In this document: piece after piece, positions 1 through 8,536 of the stretch | Layout of the letters: every line of letters begins with the position of its first letter | Position numbering within the stretch: the stretch's first letter is position 1 | Assembly: GCA_012960305.1 (NCBI GenBank) | Contig: DUBM01000003.1 | Location: forward strand, 1-35,409 | Length of the DNA stretch: 35,409 nucleotides | DNA from: Gammaproteobacteria bacterium | Lineage (GTDB): Bacteria; Pseudomonadota; Gammaproteobacteria; Pseudomonadales; Pseudohongiellaceae | Direction of reading: 5' to 3' | Program-made: the position numbers and the translations under genes | Notes under the pieces: model-generated | Told to the model about the DNA's origin: nothing | Seen by the model: only the letters and a program-made list of their open reading frames with translations | The model's database searches: none

Positions 1-145
1 TGGCTATAGCCCAGATATCTAGTTGGGAATCTCGAGCCAACATTCCAACGCTCTTAAAACCGGCCCCCAAAAGAGTTGAATTTAATGACTTGGGGGTGAA
101 TCCTGTTTTATGTGCCATAAATTAGTAAGCGGCTTGAAAGAAGCC

Positions 146-1594
146 TTAATTCATACGGACAACCACTTGTCCGGTCATAAAACTGAAGCAAAGATATTCA
201 TATTTCCAGCCATATTTTAGGACAGCTTCCTGAAAGGCTTTAAACTCATCTTCACGCCAATGCTCATTCCCAATGTATTCATCAAATACTATCACCGTTC
301 CAGGAATAATTTGTTTGGCAAAAATTTCCAGGACTGTTTTAGTTGAGCTGTAGATATCACAATCAATGTTCATGAAGCGAATTGGTTCTGGGTGTTGCTT
401 TACAAATGGAGGCAGTGTCTCTTCAAACCAGCCACCGTGAAGGGTCACATTTTGTGGAACAGATGGAATGACGCCCTTCGTGCTATAAGAGCCTTTAGCT
501 TCATTATGCCAGGATTCTGGAAGTCCTTGAAAACTATCAAAGCCGTGCACAGTCTGATCAACTAATGTACTAATTTGACGGATCGAAGTTCCAAATCTGA
601 CCCCGAACTCCAAAACTAGGCCGTCAACGACCCCTGCCTCAATGCCGAGCTTAAAAGATTGGATATTGCTTCCGATAATTGTAGGCACTTTGTTGTTAGC
701 AGATTTGATGTAACGCCAGGCATCCAGGTTTGCTCGATATAAACTTTCTCCACTTTCAACCATATTAAAATGGGGTGTCGCCTTTTGGGTGTCGCCTGAG
801 TAATCCCATAACATTCCTAATACAAATCTGTAATGCATATTGAGCGGGTCAATATCAATAGCTTTCTCCATACACTGGATGGCTGGCATTAGGTCGTCGG
901 GATTCAACAAAAGAGCATGGCGGTTGAAGTGCACCTCTGCGTAATCAGGCTTGAGCTGGATTGCCTTGTCATAGTTCTGTATTGACTCATCCAGTCGTCC
1001 AAGGTCTTGAAGAGCAGCCCCACGGTTATTGTAAGCTTTTGCAAAGTCAGGCTTGAGCTGGATCGCTTTGTCGTAATTCTGCAAAGCCTCATTAAGTCGT
1101 CCAAGCTCTTTTAGTGTAATGCCACGGTTATAGTAAGCGTCTGCAAAATCAGGTCTGAGCTGGATAGCCTTGTCAAAGCTCGCCACAGCTTCCTGCAATT
1201 TACCTTGTCCACGAAGTGCTGCGCCTAATATATTGATGGCCGCCAGTGATTGTGGATGCGATTTTAGTAACTTACCACAGGCTAGCTCTACTTTTGCCAT
1301 TTGGCCTGTTTGATATAAATTTACTAAGGCATTAATTTGAACAGGCGAGGGTTGTGATGTCTCTGTCTCTGCGTATTGATTTTGTGGCAGACTTTTCTGC
1401 AACTCACTCAGCGCCTTTTTTGCAATAGGATGATCGGGCTGATGCTTTAAAATAGCCGTGTAGAGTTTTAATGCAACAGCGGTCTTACCCTGTTTGGTTG
1501 CTTTTTTTGCCCGTGATAACGCTTGTTCAATTGTTAATTGTTCTGAGTGAGCCATATTTTTAATTATGCACTTGTTTTTTAAGACTACTGCCAT
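146..1594 (-). CDS. TPR-repeat protein with C-terminal TylF-type SAM methyltransferase domain
   Basis: The N-terminal half holds tetratricopeptide repeats: at least three near-identical 34-residue units at about residues 115-220, with the recurring phrase NYDKAIQLKPDFA. The C-terminal half (about 300-480) looks like a TylF/macrocin O-methyltransferase-type class I SAM fold, with a glycine-rich LEFGVRFGTSI loop, GFDSFQGLPE and the acidic MNIDCDIYSS stretch. The likely job is methylation of a sugar or small molecule, with the TPRs binding a partner; the substrate is unknown. No strong ribosome binding site supports the first ATG, and an internal Met (MAHSEQ, start at 1555) is an equally good start. 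It lies distal to an integrase sited at a tRNA, so it is probably cargo of an integrated element. Fold assignment is firm; function is inferred. Confidence 0.8.
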   Translation of the reverse strand: MAVVLKNKCIIKNMAHSEQLTIEQALSRAKKATKQGKTAVALKLYTAILKHQPDHPIAKKALSELQKSLPQNQYAETETSQPSPVQINALVNLYQTGQMAKVELACGKLLKSHPQSLAAINILGAALRGQGKLQEAVASFDKAIQLRPDFADAYYNRGITLKELGRLNEALQNYDKAIQLKPDFAKAYNNRGAALQDLGRLDESIQNYDKAIQLKPDYAEVHFNRHALLLNPDDLMPAIQCMEKAIDIDPLNMHYRFVLGMLWDYSGDTQKATPHFNMVESGESLYRANLDAWRYIKSANNKVPTIIGSNIQSFKLGIEAGVVDGLVLEFGVRFGTSIRQISTLVDQTVHGFDSFQGLPESWHNEAKGSYSTKGVIPSVPQNVTLHGGWFEETLPPFVKQHPEPIRFMNIDCDIYSSTKTVLEIFAKQIIPGTVIVFDEYIGNEHWREDEFKAFQEAVLKYGWKYEYLCFSFMTGQVVVRMN

Positions 1595-1710
1595 CTGGTT
1601 GATAATTTCTTACGTGATCAACACGCATAGGATGACTTAGATTTTCGTTTGATCCTCCTCTGTTGCGGTCTTTCTTCTAATGTCCAATCACTATTCATAA
1701 TTATTTGACT

Positions 1711-3102
1711 CTATTTGTCTCTTTTTGCCTTTTTTAGTGGCATTCCATATTCATCATATTCTTTTATGGCGTTTTTGTTTAATTTATATCCCTTCTCTGT
1801 AATCTTGCTATATTCCTTCTCCGCAAAGAAATGCCAATAGACTTTGTATAAGATTGTAGGGCTGGAACCAAGCACTTGTGCGAGTTCCTCTAATGATATT
1901 TTGCCAGAACGAAGTCGTCTTGTAGCGTATCTATGTCTTATGCTGTATTTGCTTATTCTGTCCTTCTGTTTATCTCCCTTCTTATTCCAACCCAATGCTT
2001 CTACAGCTTTTGTCCATTGTGTATCAAAAGACTTTATTGGCTCATTCTTTATGCAACCCCGCGCAGACTTTGGATGTGCAAAGAGATATTCTGATTCTAT
2101 CCCCCATGCTTTATGGATGGCTAGGATATCTTCGTAAATGCTTTCCCATTGAAGGTCAGCCACAGCCATATAGTCTTTGCCCTTTTCTCTTCGCTTAATG
2201 AGTATGGATGTTGTTTCTCCTGCCTTATTTTTCTTTATCTGAACATCTGAGCGCTTAATAGCATTCTTCTCTGAATTGAATGGTCTAATGCCAGTTGCAT
2301 CAATCGTGCAAATGTAGAGATAGAATAATCTGTTATAAACCTTCTCATCTATTCTCTTGTTTTCAGGGTCTTCCCATTTATCTCTTATGTGTTTCAGAAG
2401 TTTCTGGTATTTGGCGGTATCTAGGTCTGGCCTTCTGTTATTGCGTAGATTTACAGGAAACTCTTTAATTTCAAGTGCAGAAATTAGATACCCTTTATCT
2501 ATGGACCATTTGAAGAAGGAACGTAAGACTATATTTTGTTTGTTAAGAGTCCCATTCTGCCATTTGCCATTCTGTCGTTGTCTCCATTTTGACCAATCTT
2601 CAATGTCTTTGGCTATTAATCCATCAAGCTGCTTATTTTTGTATTCCTCTGATTCAAAGAAGGGTCTGACAAGGTTAGTCATTACATGAGTAATCTGCGC
2701 GCATTTGTCCTTATTTAAAGGAGTCTTAGCGTTTGGAGCTTTGTTTGGCGGGGTCATTCCACGTTCAGCGAAATGGGTATTCTCTTCTGTTTGTTCCTTT
2801 ATCTCTTTTAGGAAAGCATCTATCAGTTTCGGTATATTCTTTCGCTTATTTGTGAATCCTTGTTGTCTGCGCTTATCCAATTCGTAATAGAGTTGAAGCG
2901 CGGCTTTATCTGCCTCGTTCTTGTTTGTTTCATCATTCGGGATGTAGGGGAGTTTGAGGCTCCTCACGGATTGTTCGGTTCTACTGAAGGTTGCGCGTAG
3001 ATACCAGTTTGCTTGCCCATCATCGCGCTTAGAATGCGCGAACAGACTCATATTAGGATAGGCGGGATGCTTATGAGTGGAGTTTTCTATTGCCGTTGGC
3101 AT
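1711..3102 (-). CDS. int: Tyrosine recombinase / phage-type integrase
   Basis: Site-specific recombinase of about 463 residues. A SAM-like core-binding region (roughly 130-210) is followed by a catalytic domain with an arginine box (DATGIRPFN), a SIRHRYATRRL H-x-x-R box, LGSS where many relatives have LGH, and a probable nucleophile Tyr in KVYWHF near the C terminus. The open frame begins at 3117, but AGGAGG lies 5 nt before the second ATG (3102), which I take as the start (MPTAIEN). The gene reads away from the 3' end of tRNA-His about 125 bp upstream, the usual layout of an element integrated at a tRNA. The upstream gap carries four copies of a CTCCTGCA(T) repeat that could bind integrase or an excisionase. 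Family is clear; mobility today is unknown. Confidence 0.9.
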   Translation of the reverse strand: MPTAIENSTHKHPAYPNMSLFAHSKRDDGQANWYLRATFSRTEQSVRSLKLPYIPNDETNKNEADKAALQLYYELDKRRQQGFTNKRKNIPKLIDAFLKEIKEQTEENTHFAERGMTPPNKAPNAKTPLNKDKCAQITHVMTNLVRPFFESEEYKNKQLDGLIAKDIEDWSKWRQRQNGKWQNGTLNKQNIVLRSFFKWSIDKGYLISALEIKEFPVNLRNNRRPDLDTAKYQKLLKHIRDKWEDPENKRIDEKVYNRLFYLYICTIDATGIRPFNSEKNAIKRSDVQIKKNKAGETTSILIKRREKGKDYMAVADLQWESIYEDILAIHKAWGIESEYLFAHPKSARGCIKNEPIKSFDTQWTKAVEALGWNKKGDKQKDRISKYSIRHRYATRRLRSGKISLEELAQVLGSSPTILYKVYWHFFAEKEYSKITEKGYKLNKNAIKEYDEYGMPLKKAKRDK

Positions 3103-3108
3103 TCTATC

Positions 3109-3190
3109 CTCCTGCATTTCTCCTGCATTAGAGTATTAGTCTACCAAAGAATGAGGGCTGTAGCCAATTTCTCCTGCAAGGCTCCTGCAT
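3109..3190. repeat. Two pairs of 9-bp direct repeats, CTCCTGCA(T), upstream of the integrase
   Basis: Copies of CTCCTGCAT lie at 3109-3117, 3120-3128 and 3182-3190, with a fourth at 3171-3178 matching eight of nine bases. Within each pair the start-to-start distance is exactly 11 bp, and the pairs are 51 bp apart. They fill the gap between integrase start and tRNA-His 3' end. About one helical turn per pair suggests protein binding on one DNA face: arm-type integrase sites, excisionase sites or an autoregulatory operator. The role is inferred from position. Confidence 0.7.
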
Positions 3191-3227
3191 GGAGTTTGTA
3201 GAGAAAATGCTGTAAAGCCAAGTGTGG

Positions 3228-3304
3228 TGGGGTGACTGACGGGGTTTGAACCCGCGACAACCGGAGTCACAGTCCGGGGCTCTACCAACTGAGCTACAGT
3301 CACC
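3228..3304 (-). tRNA. tRNA-His (anticodon GTG)
   Basis: Read on the minus strand this folds as a cloverleaf: acceptor GTGACTG pairing with CAGTCAC, D-loop AGCTCAGTTGGTAGAG, anticodon stem CCGGA/TCCGG around loop CTGTGAC (anticodon GTG), T-arm GGGTTTGAACCCC. An extra G at the 5' end faces a C discriminator, the histidine tRNA signature, and CCA is encoded. It follows tRNA-Pro with a 48-nt spacer and probably shares its transcript. Its 3' end faces the integrase and is the likely attachment site. Confidence 0.96.
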
Positions 3305-3352
3305 ATTGATCTTCGTGGTCAGCAGTCGCTGTGATGGCGACTACTCGGAAAT

Positions 3353-3429
3353 TGGTCGGGGTAGAGAGATTTGAACTCCCGACATCTTGCTCCCAAAGCA
3401 AGCGCGCTACCAGACTGCGCTATACCCCG
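3353..3429 (-). tRNA. tRNA-Pro (anticodon TGG)
   Basis: The minus strand gives acceptor CGGGGTA pairing with TACCCCG, D-arm AGCGCAGTCTGGTAGCGC, anticodon stem CTTGC/GCAAG around loop TTTGGGA (anticodon TGG), T-arm with GTTCAAATC, discriminator A and an encoded CCA. It is the first gene of a two-tRNA operon with tRNA-His, downstream of the promoter at 3447-3475. Confidence 0.96.
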
Positions 3430-3446
3430 ATATTTTAAAGGACGGC

Positions 3447-3475
3447 ATAATACTTAGGTCCTCAGAGTCAGTCAA
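3447..3475 (-). promoter_or_regulatory. Promoter of the tRNA-Pro/tRNA-His operon
   Basis: On the minus strand a -35 element TTGACT (3470-3475) is separated by exactly 17 bp from a -10 element TATTAT (3447-3452). The start would fall near 3440, about 10 nt before tRNA-Pro. The bases after the -10 (GCCGTCC) are G/C-rich, as in discriminators of stable-RNA promoters under stringent control. Confidence 0.75.
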
Positions 3476-3511
3476 TGCTTCATTCTAGGACTTACACTCC
3501 ACAAGTTAAAG

Positions 3512-4897
3512 CTAACGCTCAATGCGCCAGCTACTTCCATCTGCACCATCCTCAACAACAACACGCATTGCCGTTAACTTATCTCGTAATTCATCGGCTT
3601 TTGCCCATTCTCTATTTAACCGAGCCTGCTTTCTTGCGACAATCAATGACTCGATAAGTTCAGCGTCTACGGCTTCTATATTGCCTTTAAGAAAGGAGTC
3701 TGGGGCTAACTGCAGAACACCCAAAATTTCGCCCAGCTTAACCAGAAGCGCTCCTAACTGGTTTGCCCGATCGGGATTATCGGTCTTTTCTTTATTGATT
3801 TCAGTCACCATTGCGAACAAAACACTAAAAGCCTCTGGTGTATTGAAATCATCATCCATTGCTTTAGAGAAGGCTTTTTCAAACTGACTATTGGTAAGTG
3901 CCTTTGCGTTTTCGATATTCAAATCTTTCAAAGCAATATAAAAACGTTCTAATGCAGACACTGAAAGCTTCAAACTATCTTCAGAATAGTTAATAGGACT
4001 ACGATAGTGACTGGCAATAAGTAAGTGTCTAACCACTTCAGAATCGTATTTTTCTAATACTTCCCTAACGGTGAAAAAATTATTCAACGACTTGGACATT
4101 TTTTCATTATCGACACGCAAAGGTCCATTATGCATCCATAGATTAGAAAACTTATCACCTGTAGCCGCTACGGTTTGTGCAATCTCATTTTCATGATGGG
4201 GAAACATTAAATCAGAACCGCCGCCATGAATATCAAAATGGTTGCCCAAACAACAACTCGACATGGCAGAGCATTCTATGTGCCAGCCTGGACGCCCATA
4301 ACCCCAGGGCGAATCCCAGCCAACTTGTTCATCACTTGAATATTTCCAAAGAGCAAAGTCGCGTGGGTCTTCCTTTAACTCCCCTATTTCAATTCTTGCG
4401 CCATCTAACAATTCGTCCATCTTCTTTTTGGAAAGCTTCCCATAATCTGGAAATCGGCTTACCGAGAAATAGACATCACCGTTATCAGCTCTGTAAGCAA
4501 AATCATCTCTAACTAGAACTTCAATCATTTTAATAATTTCGTCAATATGACCTGTTGCACGGGGTTCCTGATCTGGAGGCAAAATTGACAACGCCTTTTC
4601 ATCCTCATGGGTTGCTGCTATGAATCGATCTGTCAGATCAGAAAAAAGCTCACCATTTTCTTTTGCCCGCACTAAAATTTTGTCGTCTATATCAGTGATA
4701 TTGCGAACGTAATTCACGTCGAAGCCCTTAGCTCGCAAGAAACGCACTACCACATCAAACGCCACCAACATCCGCGCATGACCTAAATGGCAATAGTCAT
4801 AAGTGGTAATCCCGCAGACATAAATACCAACCTTTCCAGTTTCAATCGGTATAAATTCTTCTTTTACCTGAGTTAATGTGTTGTAGATTTTTAACAT
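3512..4897 (-). CDS. cysS: Cysteinyl-tRNA synthetase
   Basis: Class I aminoacyl-tRNA synthetase charging tRNA-Cys in the cytoplasm. Visible are the N-terminal IYVCGITTYDYCHLGHARM segment, with the zinc-binding Cys and the HIGH-type HLGH, then NITDIDDKI, the GRPGWHIECSAM zinc region, FPHHENEIAQ, and the KMSKSLNNFF loop. The C terminus holds the helical DALR-type domain (AMDDDFNTPEA) and ends in SSWRIER. Length of 461 residues from MLKIYNTL is normal. That ATG lies 5 nt after the glnS stop; an upstream in-frame extension overlapping glnS is less likely. The gene is probably co-transcribed with glnS. Identification is secure. Confidence 0.97.
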   Translation of the reverse strand: MLKIYNTLTQVKEEFIPIETGKVGIYVCGITTYDYCHLGHARMLVAFDVVVRFLRAKGFDVNYVRNITDIDDKILVRAKENGELFSDLTDRFIAATHEDEKALSILPPDQEPRATGHIDEIIKMIEVLVRDDFAYRADNGDVYFSVSRFPDYGKLSKKKMDELLDGARIEIGELKEDPRDFALWKYSSDEQVGWDSPWGYGRPGWHIECSAMSSCCLGNHFDIHGGGSDLMFPHHENEIAQTVAATGDKFSNLWMHNGPLRVDNEKMSKSLNNFFTVREVLEKYDSEVVRHLLIASHYRSPINYSEDSLKLSVSALERFYIALKDLNIENAKALTNSQFEKAFSKAMDDDFNTPEAFSVLFAMVTEINKEKTDNPDRANQLGALLVKLGEILGVLQLAPDSFLKGNIEAVDAELIESLIVARKQARLNREWAKADELRDKLTAMRVVVEDGADGSSWRIER

Positions 4898-4902
4898 AAT
4901 GA

Positions 4903-6663
4903 CTAGGACGACCACGAGTCGCGTAAGCTAATAGTGCGATTAAAATACAAGTCTGTGGGCGCCGGATCTTTCGGATCTTTCGAATCTTTCGAATCTAAGT
5001 AAAAATAACCTTCTCGCTCAAATTGAAAATTTAATTTGGCGTCTCGTGTTAATACCGAAGGCTCTACAACGCAGTTATCTATAATTTCCAAGGAATTGGG
5101 ATTAAGCACATCACGATAGTCTTCGACGTCTTTAGATTCGGGATTCTCAACATTGAATAACCGATCATAAAGGCGAACGGTAACCGATTTGCCAAGGCTA
5201 GCCGATACCCAGTGTACTACCCCTTTTACTTTCCTTCCCTCTGGCTTTTTACCCAAAGTATCCAAATCGGCAGTACAAACTAACTCGATGATTTCTCCCT
5301 GATCATTCTTAATTACTTCATCACAGCGGATCACATAAGCACCCCGTAGGCGAACTTCTCCACCCAGTGTCAGACGCTTAAACCCCGGCGGTGGCATTTC
5401 TTCAAAATCGGCCCTATCGATATAGACTTCATGGGTTAATGGCACTTCTCTTTTACCCTGTGACTCGTCTTTAGGATGATTAGACATCAACAATTTAATT
5501 AAATAATCCGCTGAAAAATTGCTTATAACGACTTTAAGCGGCCGCAATACACACATTGCCCGCCATGCATTTTTATCCAAATCCTCGCGAATGCAGTATT
5601 CCAACATCCCAAGATCCACCACACTCTCGCTTCGACTAACGCCCACGCTCTCACAAAAATTCCTTAACGCTGCAGGAGTCACCCCCCTCCTTCTCATTCC
5701 CGCTAACGTCGGCATACGCGGATCATCCCAGCCCGAAACAGCATGAGTGTCTACCATGTTTTTTAAGTTACGCTTACCCATCATAGTGTAATTCAATTTC
5801 AACTTAGCGAATTCAGTTTGCCCAGGCAGCACATATTCAGAATCGGGTAATCCGCTTTCTGCCCGCAGGGAGGAAATTTCTAAATTCTCCAAAATCCAAT
5901 TGTACAAAGGCCGGTGATCTTCAAATTCCATGGTACATAAACTGTGAGTTATCCCTTCGATCGCATCTGAAATACAATGGGTGTAGTCATAGGTTGGGTA
6001 TATACACCATTTATTCGCAGTTTGATGATGCTCGATGTGGCGAATACGATACAAAACAGGGTCTCTCATATTGATATTCGGCGAAGCCATATCAATTTTC
6101 GCCCTAACGGAATAAGCACCATTTTCAAACTCTCCCGCGCGCATCCGTTCTAACAAAATAAGATTTTCAGCAATGGTGGCATCGCGAGAAGGGCTGTTAC
6201 GCCCTGAATCTGTAAGTGAACCCCGATACTCTCGTGCCTGCTCTGGGCTCAAACTGCAAACGTAGGCTTTATCCTTCCCTATTAGCTGAATGATGAAGGC
6301 ATAGAGGGCATCAAAATAAGATGACGAATATCGCACATCCCCCTGCCAGCTGAATCCCAACCAATTGATGTTTTCCTTAATTGCATCAACATATTCCTGA
6401 CTTTCTTTCTCAGGGTTAGTGTCGTCGAAGCGCAAGTTACAAAATCCGTTATTTTCCGCCGCTATTGAAAAATTCAAGCAAATCGACTTAGCATGTCCAA
6501 TATGAAGGTAGCCATTTGGCTCAGGTGGGAACCTAGTATGAACCCTACCACCATACTTAGCACTGGCGTTGTCGCGCGAAATTAGCTGTCTGATGAAATT
6601 TGAGACAACTGTTTTCTTCGGCGGCTGCTTAGCGTCTACCGAGTCATTATTGCTGTTTGTCAT
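4903..6663 (-). CDS. glnS: Glutaminyl-tRNA synthetase
   Basis: Class I synthetase charging tRNA-Gln. The catalytic N-terminal half shows FPPEPNGYLHIGHAKS (HIGH motif), RFDDTNPEKE and PTYDYTHCISDAIEGITHSLCT. The second signature, usually VMSKR in this family, reads MMGKR here, so the conserved Ser is Gly. The C-terminal beta-barrel anticodon-binding domains follow, including VHWVSA and a NPNSLEII segment. Near the C terminus is a short (D-S/P-K) triplet-residue repeat encoded by a 9-nt tandem repeat, apparently a local expansion. Length of 586 is slightly above the approximately 550 typical of E. coli-type enzymes. It starts the glnS-cysS operon and diverges from ppiB. Identity is secure; whether MGKR affects activity is unknown. 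Confidence 0.97.
   Translation of the reverse strand: MTNSNNDSVDAKQPPKKTVVSNFIRQLISRDNASAKYGGRVHTRFPPEPNGYLHIGHAKSICLNFSIAAENNGFCNLRFDDTNPEKESQEYVDAIKENINWLGFSWQGDVRYSSSYFDALYAFIIQLIGKDKAYVCSLSPEQAREYRGSLTDSGRNSPSRDATIAENLILLERMRAGEFENGAYSVRAKIDMASPNINMRDPVLYRIRHIEHHQTANKWCIYPTYDYTHCISDAIEGITHSLCTMEFEDHRPLYNWILENLEISSLRAESGLPDSEYVLPGQTEFAKLKLNYTMMGKRNLKNMVDTHAVSGWDDPRMPTLAGMRRRGVTPAALRNFCESVGVSRSESVVDLGMLEYCIREDLDKNAWRAMCVLRPLKVVISNFSADYLIKLLMSNHPKDESQGKREVPLTHEVYIDRADFEEMPPPGFKRLTLGGEVRLRGAYVIRCDEVIKNDQGEIIELVCTADLDTLGKKPEGRKVKGVVHWVSASLGKSVTVRLYDRLFNVENPESKDVEDYRDVLNPNSLEIIDNCVVEPSVLTRDAKLNFQFEREGYFYLDSKDSKDPKDPAPTDLYFNRTISLRDSWSS
4964..4995. repeat. 9-nt in-frame tandem repeat inside glnS
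   Basis: Three copies of G(G/A)ATCTTTC plus a partial fourth. On the coding strand the unit encodes Asp-Ser/Pro-Lys, giving a DSKDSKDPKDP run near the GlnS C terminus. A multiple-of-three unit changes protein length without breaking the frame. Confidence 0.8.
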
Positions 6664-6798
6664 GAAAGGATTCTGCTTTTTTTATTGAATGAGATTGATA
6701 GGGGGCTTTCTCGGATATACCAAAACCCTTATTATAACGGTTCCAGGACGTTCCACTAACAAAAATTTATTTGGGCCTAGTGTCCATAGGTAGTAGAT

Positions 6799-7299
6799 AT
6801 GATTGTGTTAAAAACGAATTACGGGGCCATTAGTATTGAACTGGACTTCGAAAAGGCGCCGAAATCCGCAGCAAGCTTTCTTCAGTATGCAAAAGACGGT
6901 TTTTATGCCGGCACTATATTTCATCGAGTAATTAGCGATTTCATGGTGCAGGGCGGCGGGTTTGGAACAGGCATGACACAAAAACCAAACGGCGAACCTA
7001 TTGAGAACGAAGCAGATAATGGGCTCTCCAATGTTGTTGGAACATTAGCGATGGCAAGAACATCTGACCCACATTCAGCGACATCGCAATTTTTTATCAA
7101 TGTTAGCGACAACCACTTTCTTGATCATCGCAATAAAACTGAACAAGGTTGGGGATATGCGGTTTTCGGTCGGGTAGTTGAGGGAATGGAAGTTGTAAAT
7201 AAGATCAAAAACGTCGATACAGGTTCTTCCGGCGGCCATCAAGATGTTCCAGTGACTGAAGTAGTCATTGAGTCATTAGACGTTTCCGAAGAAGAGTAA
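6799..7299 (+). CDS. ppiB: Peptidyl-prolyl cis-trans isomerase B (cyclophilin)
   Basis: Cytoplasmic cyclophilin that isomerises X-Pro peptide bonds. The family core is intact: [13 protein letters not shown] with the catalytic Arg, then [23 protein letters not shown] and a [15 protein letters not shown] block. No signal peptide is present, and 166 residues matches cytoplasmic PpiB. The start codon is ATG with a weak AGG about 10 nt upstream. It diverges from glnS and is followed after 2 nt by lpxH, so the two are almost certainly one transcript. Confidence 0.96.
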   Translation: MIVLKTNYGAISIELDFEKAPKSAASFLQYAKDGFYAGTIFHRVISDFMVQGGGFGTGMTQKPNGEPIENEADNGLSNVVGTLAMARTSDPHSATSQFFINVSDNHFLDHRNKTEQGWGYAVFGRVVEGMEVVNKIKNVDTGSSGGHQDVPVTEVVIESLDVSEEE

Positions 7300-7301
7300 C
7301 C

Positions 7302-8048
7302 TTGCCTTCGCGAATCTTGCTAATTTCCGATCTTCATCTAGAAGATTCTCGTCCGGATATCACCAATGCTTTTTTCGAATTCCTGCAATCCAACTCTGGG
7401 AATTGCACCAGTTTATATATTTTGGGGGATTTGTTCGAGGTCTGGATCGGTGACGATAATCATACGGAGCTGAGCCAATCTGTCGCAGCAGCATTACGAG
7501 ATTTCGCCAGCGCTGGTAGCTCTATTTATATTATGCGCGGCAATAGGGATTTCTTGCTTGGCGAGGAATTTGCGAAACAATGTAATGCCTTGCTGCTAAA
7601 TGAGCGCTTTGTGCTGAAAACAGATGATTTTAGCGCTCTGCTAATTCACGGCGATCAACTCTGCATTGATGATCTTGAGTATATGGAATTCCGCAATATG
7701 GTGAGAAACACGCATTGGCAAAAGGACTTTTTGGCAAAGCCCTTATCGGAGCGCTCTACCTTTGCTGGATCAGCTAGGCAGCAGAGTAAACAAGCTACAG
7801 AAAGTAAGAGCAACGAAATCATGGATGTGAATCAAGCAGAAGTCGAAAAAACCTTAAGAGCCAGTGGAGAAATAGTACTGATTCATGGTCACACTCACCG
7901 ACCCGCTATTCACCAGGTTGAACTGGGAGGCAATACTGGTCCGCTTAAAGCACGTAGAGTGGTCTTAGGTGATTGGGATGAAAGTTTATGGTTTATTGAA
8001 ATTTGTGACGACCAACTCAACCTGCTGAATCAGCCTCTTAATCCCTAG
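7302..8048 (+). CDS. lpxH: UDP-2,3-diacylglucosamine diphosphatase
   Basis: Calcineurin-like metallophosphoesterase of lipid A biosynthesis; it hydrolyses UDP-2,3-diacylglucosamine to lipid X and UMP at the inner membrane. All metal-binding boxes are present: SDLHL, GDLFEVWIGDD, RGNRDFL, IHGDQLC and HGHTHRP. Length of 248 is near the family norm. The start is TTG, 2 nt after the ppiB stop, with the purine-rich end of ppiB (GAAGAAGAG) serving as ribosome binding site, which implies translational coupling. The enzyme shows this is a Gram-negative bacterium making lipid A. Confidence 0.95.
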   Translation: MPSRILLISDLHLEDSRPDITNAFFEFLQSNSGNCTSLYILGDLFEVWIGDDNHTELSQSVAAALRDFASAGSSIYIMRGNRDFLLGEEFAKQCNALLLNERFVLKTDDFSALLIHGDQLCIDDLEYMEFRNMVRNTHWQKDFLAKPLSERSTFAGSARQQSKQATESKSNEIMDVNQAEVEKTLRASGEIVLIHGHTHRPAIHQVELGGNTGPLKARRVVLGDWDESLWFIEICDDQLNLLNQPLNP

Positions 8049-8074
8049 TTCGAAGGTCGCAGATTGCTTGAAAA

Positions 8075-8536
8075 TCAAATTAATTGGCCAGCTTTACTTC
8101 CTTCAAAATAGCGAGCGAAGTGTGCTTCACAGAGGACCAAAATTTCCTGTTCTATTAACTCGCTGAGTTCCGCTAGACTTAATTCAGCATATTCCGGCAG
8201 AACATAAACACCATACTCTTCAAGCTTTTCAATATCCTGATGATTTTTTTTAAGCAGATTGTGTAGCCAGCAATAAGGAGATAGAGATTGGTCGAAAGGA
8301 ATTTGGTGGCGCTCTAAACCTGCCCTAAGGCTAAGAACAGAAAAAATTTTCAATTTGTGTTCAATAATTTGGCGATTAAGCTTTTCAATTCGATTGAGAA
8401 CTGCCTTCTTTGCAGACTTGTCATAACCATTCCAGCCTATAACTTCGAATGAATAGCGCTTGCAACCGCGGCAAATCGCATCGCCGAGTGATGTAGTGGA
8501 ACAAATTCCGATACAAGGAGTTTTTACTGTGGTCAT
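8075..8536 (-). CDS. DUF1289-family protein with C-terminal extension
   Basis: The N terminus (about residues 5-50) matches DUF1289, small cysteine-rich proteins: PCIGICSTT, CRGCKRY and a GWNGYD segment, with paired cysteines that could bind a metal. Family members such as E. coli YdhL are much shorter (about 80 residues); here roughly 100 further residues follow, rich in Leu, Glu and Lys and predicted helical, with no recognised domain. It converges on lpxH with a 26-bp gap. The molecular function of DUF1289 is unknown. Confidence 0.8.
   Translation of the reverse strand: MTTVKTPCIGICSTTSLGDAICRGCKRYSFEVIGWNGYDKSAKKAVLNRIEKLNRQIIEHKLKIFSVLSLRAGLERHQIPFDQSLSPYCWLHNLLKKNHQDIEKLEEYGVYVLPEYAELSLAELSELIEQEILVLCEAHFARYFEGSKAGQLI

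Noticed and set aside
6690..6720. TTGATA and TATACC as a ppiB promoter
   Set aside because: The spacer is only 15 bp, too short to list as a supported promoter.
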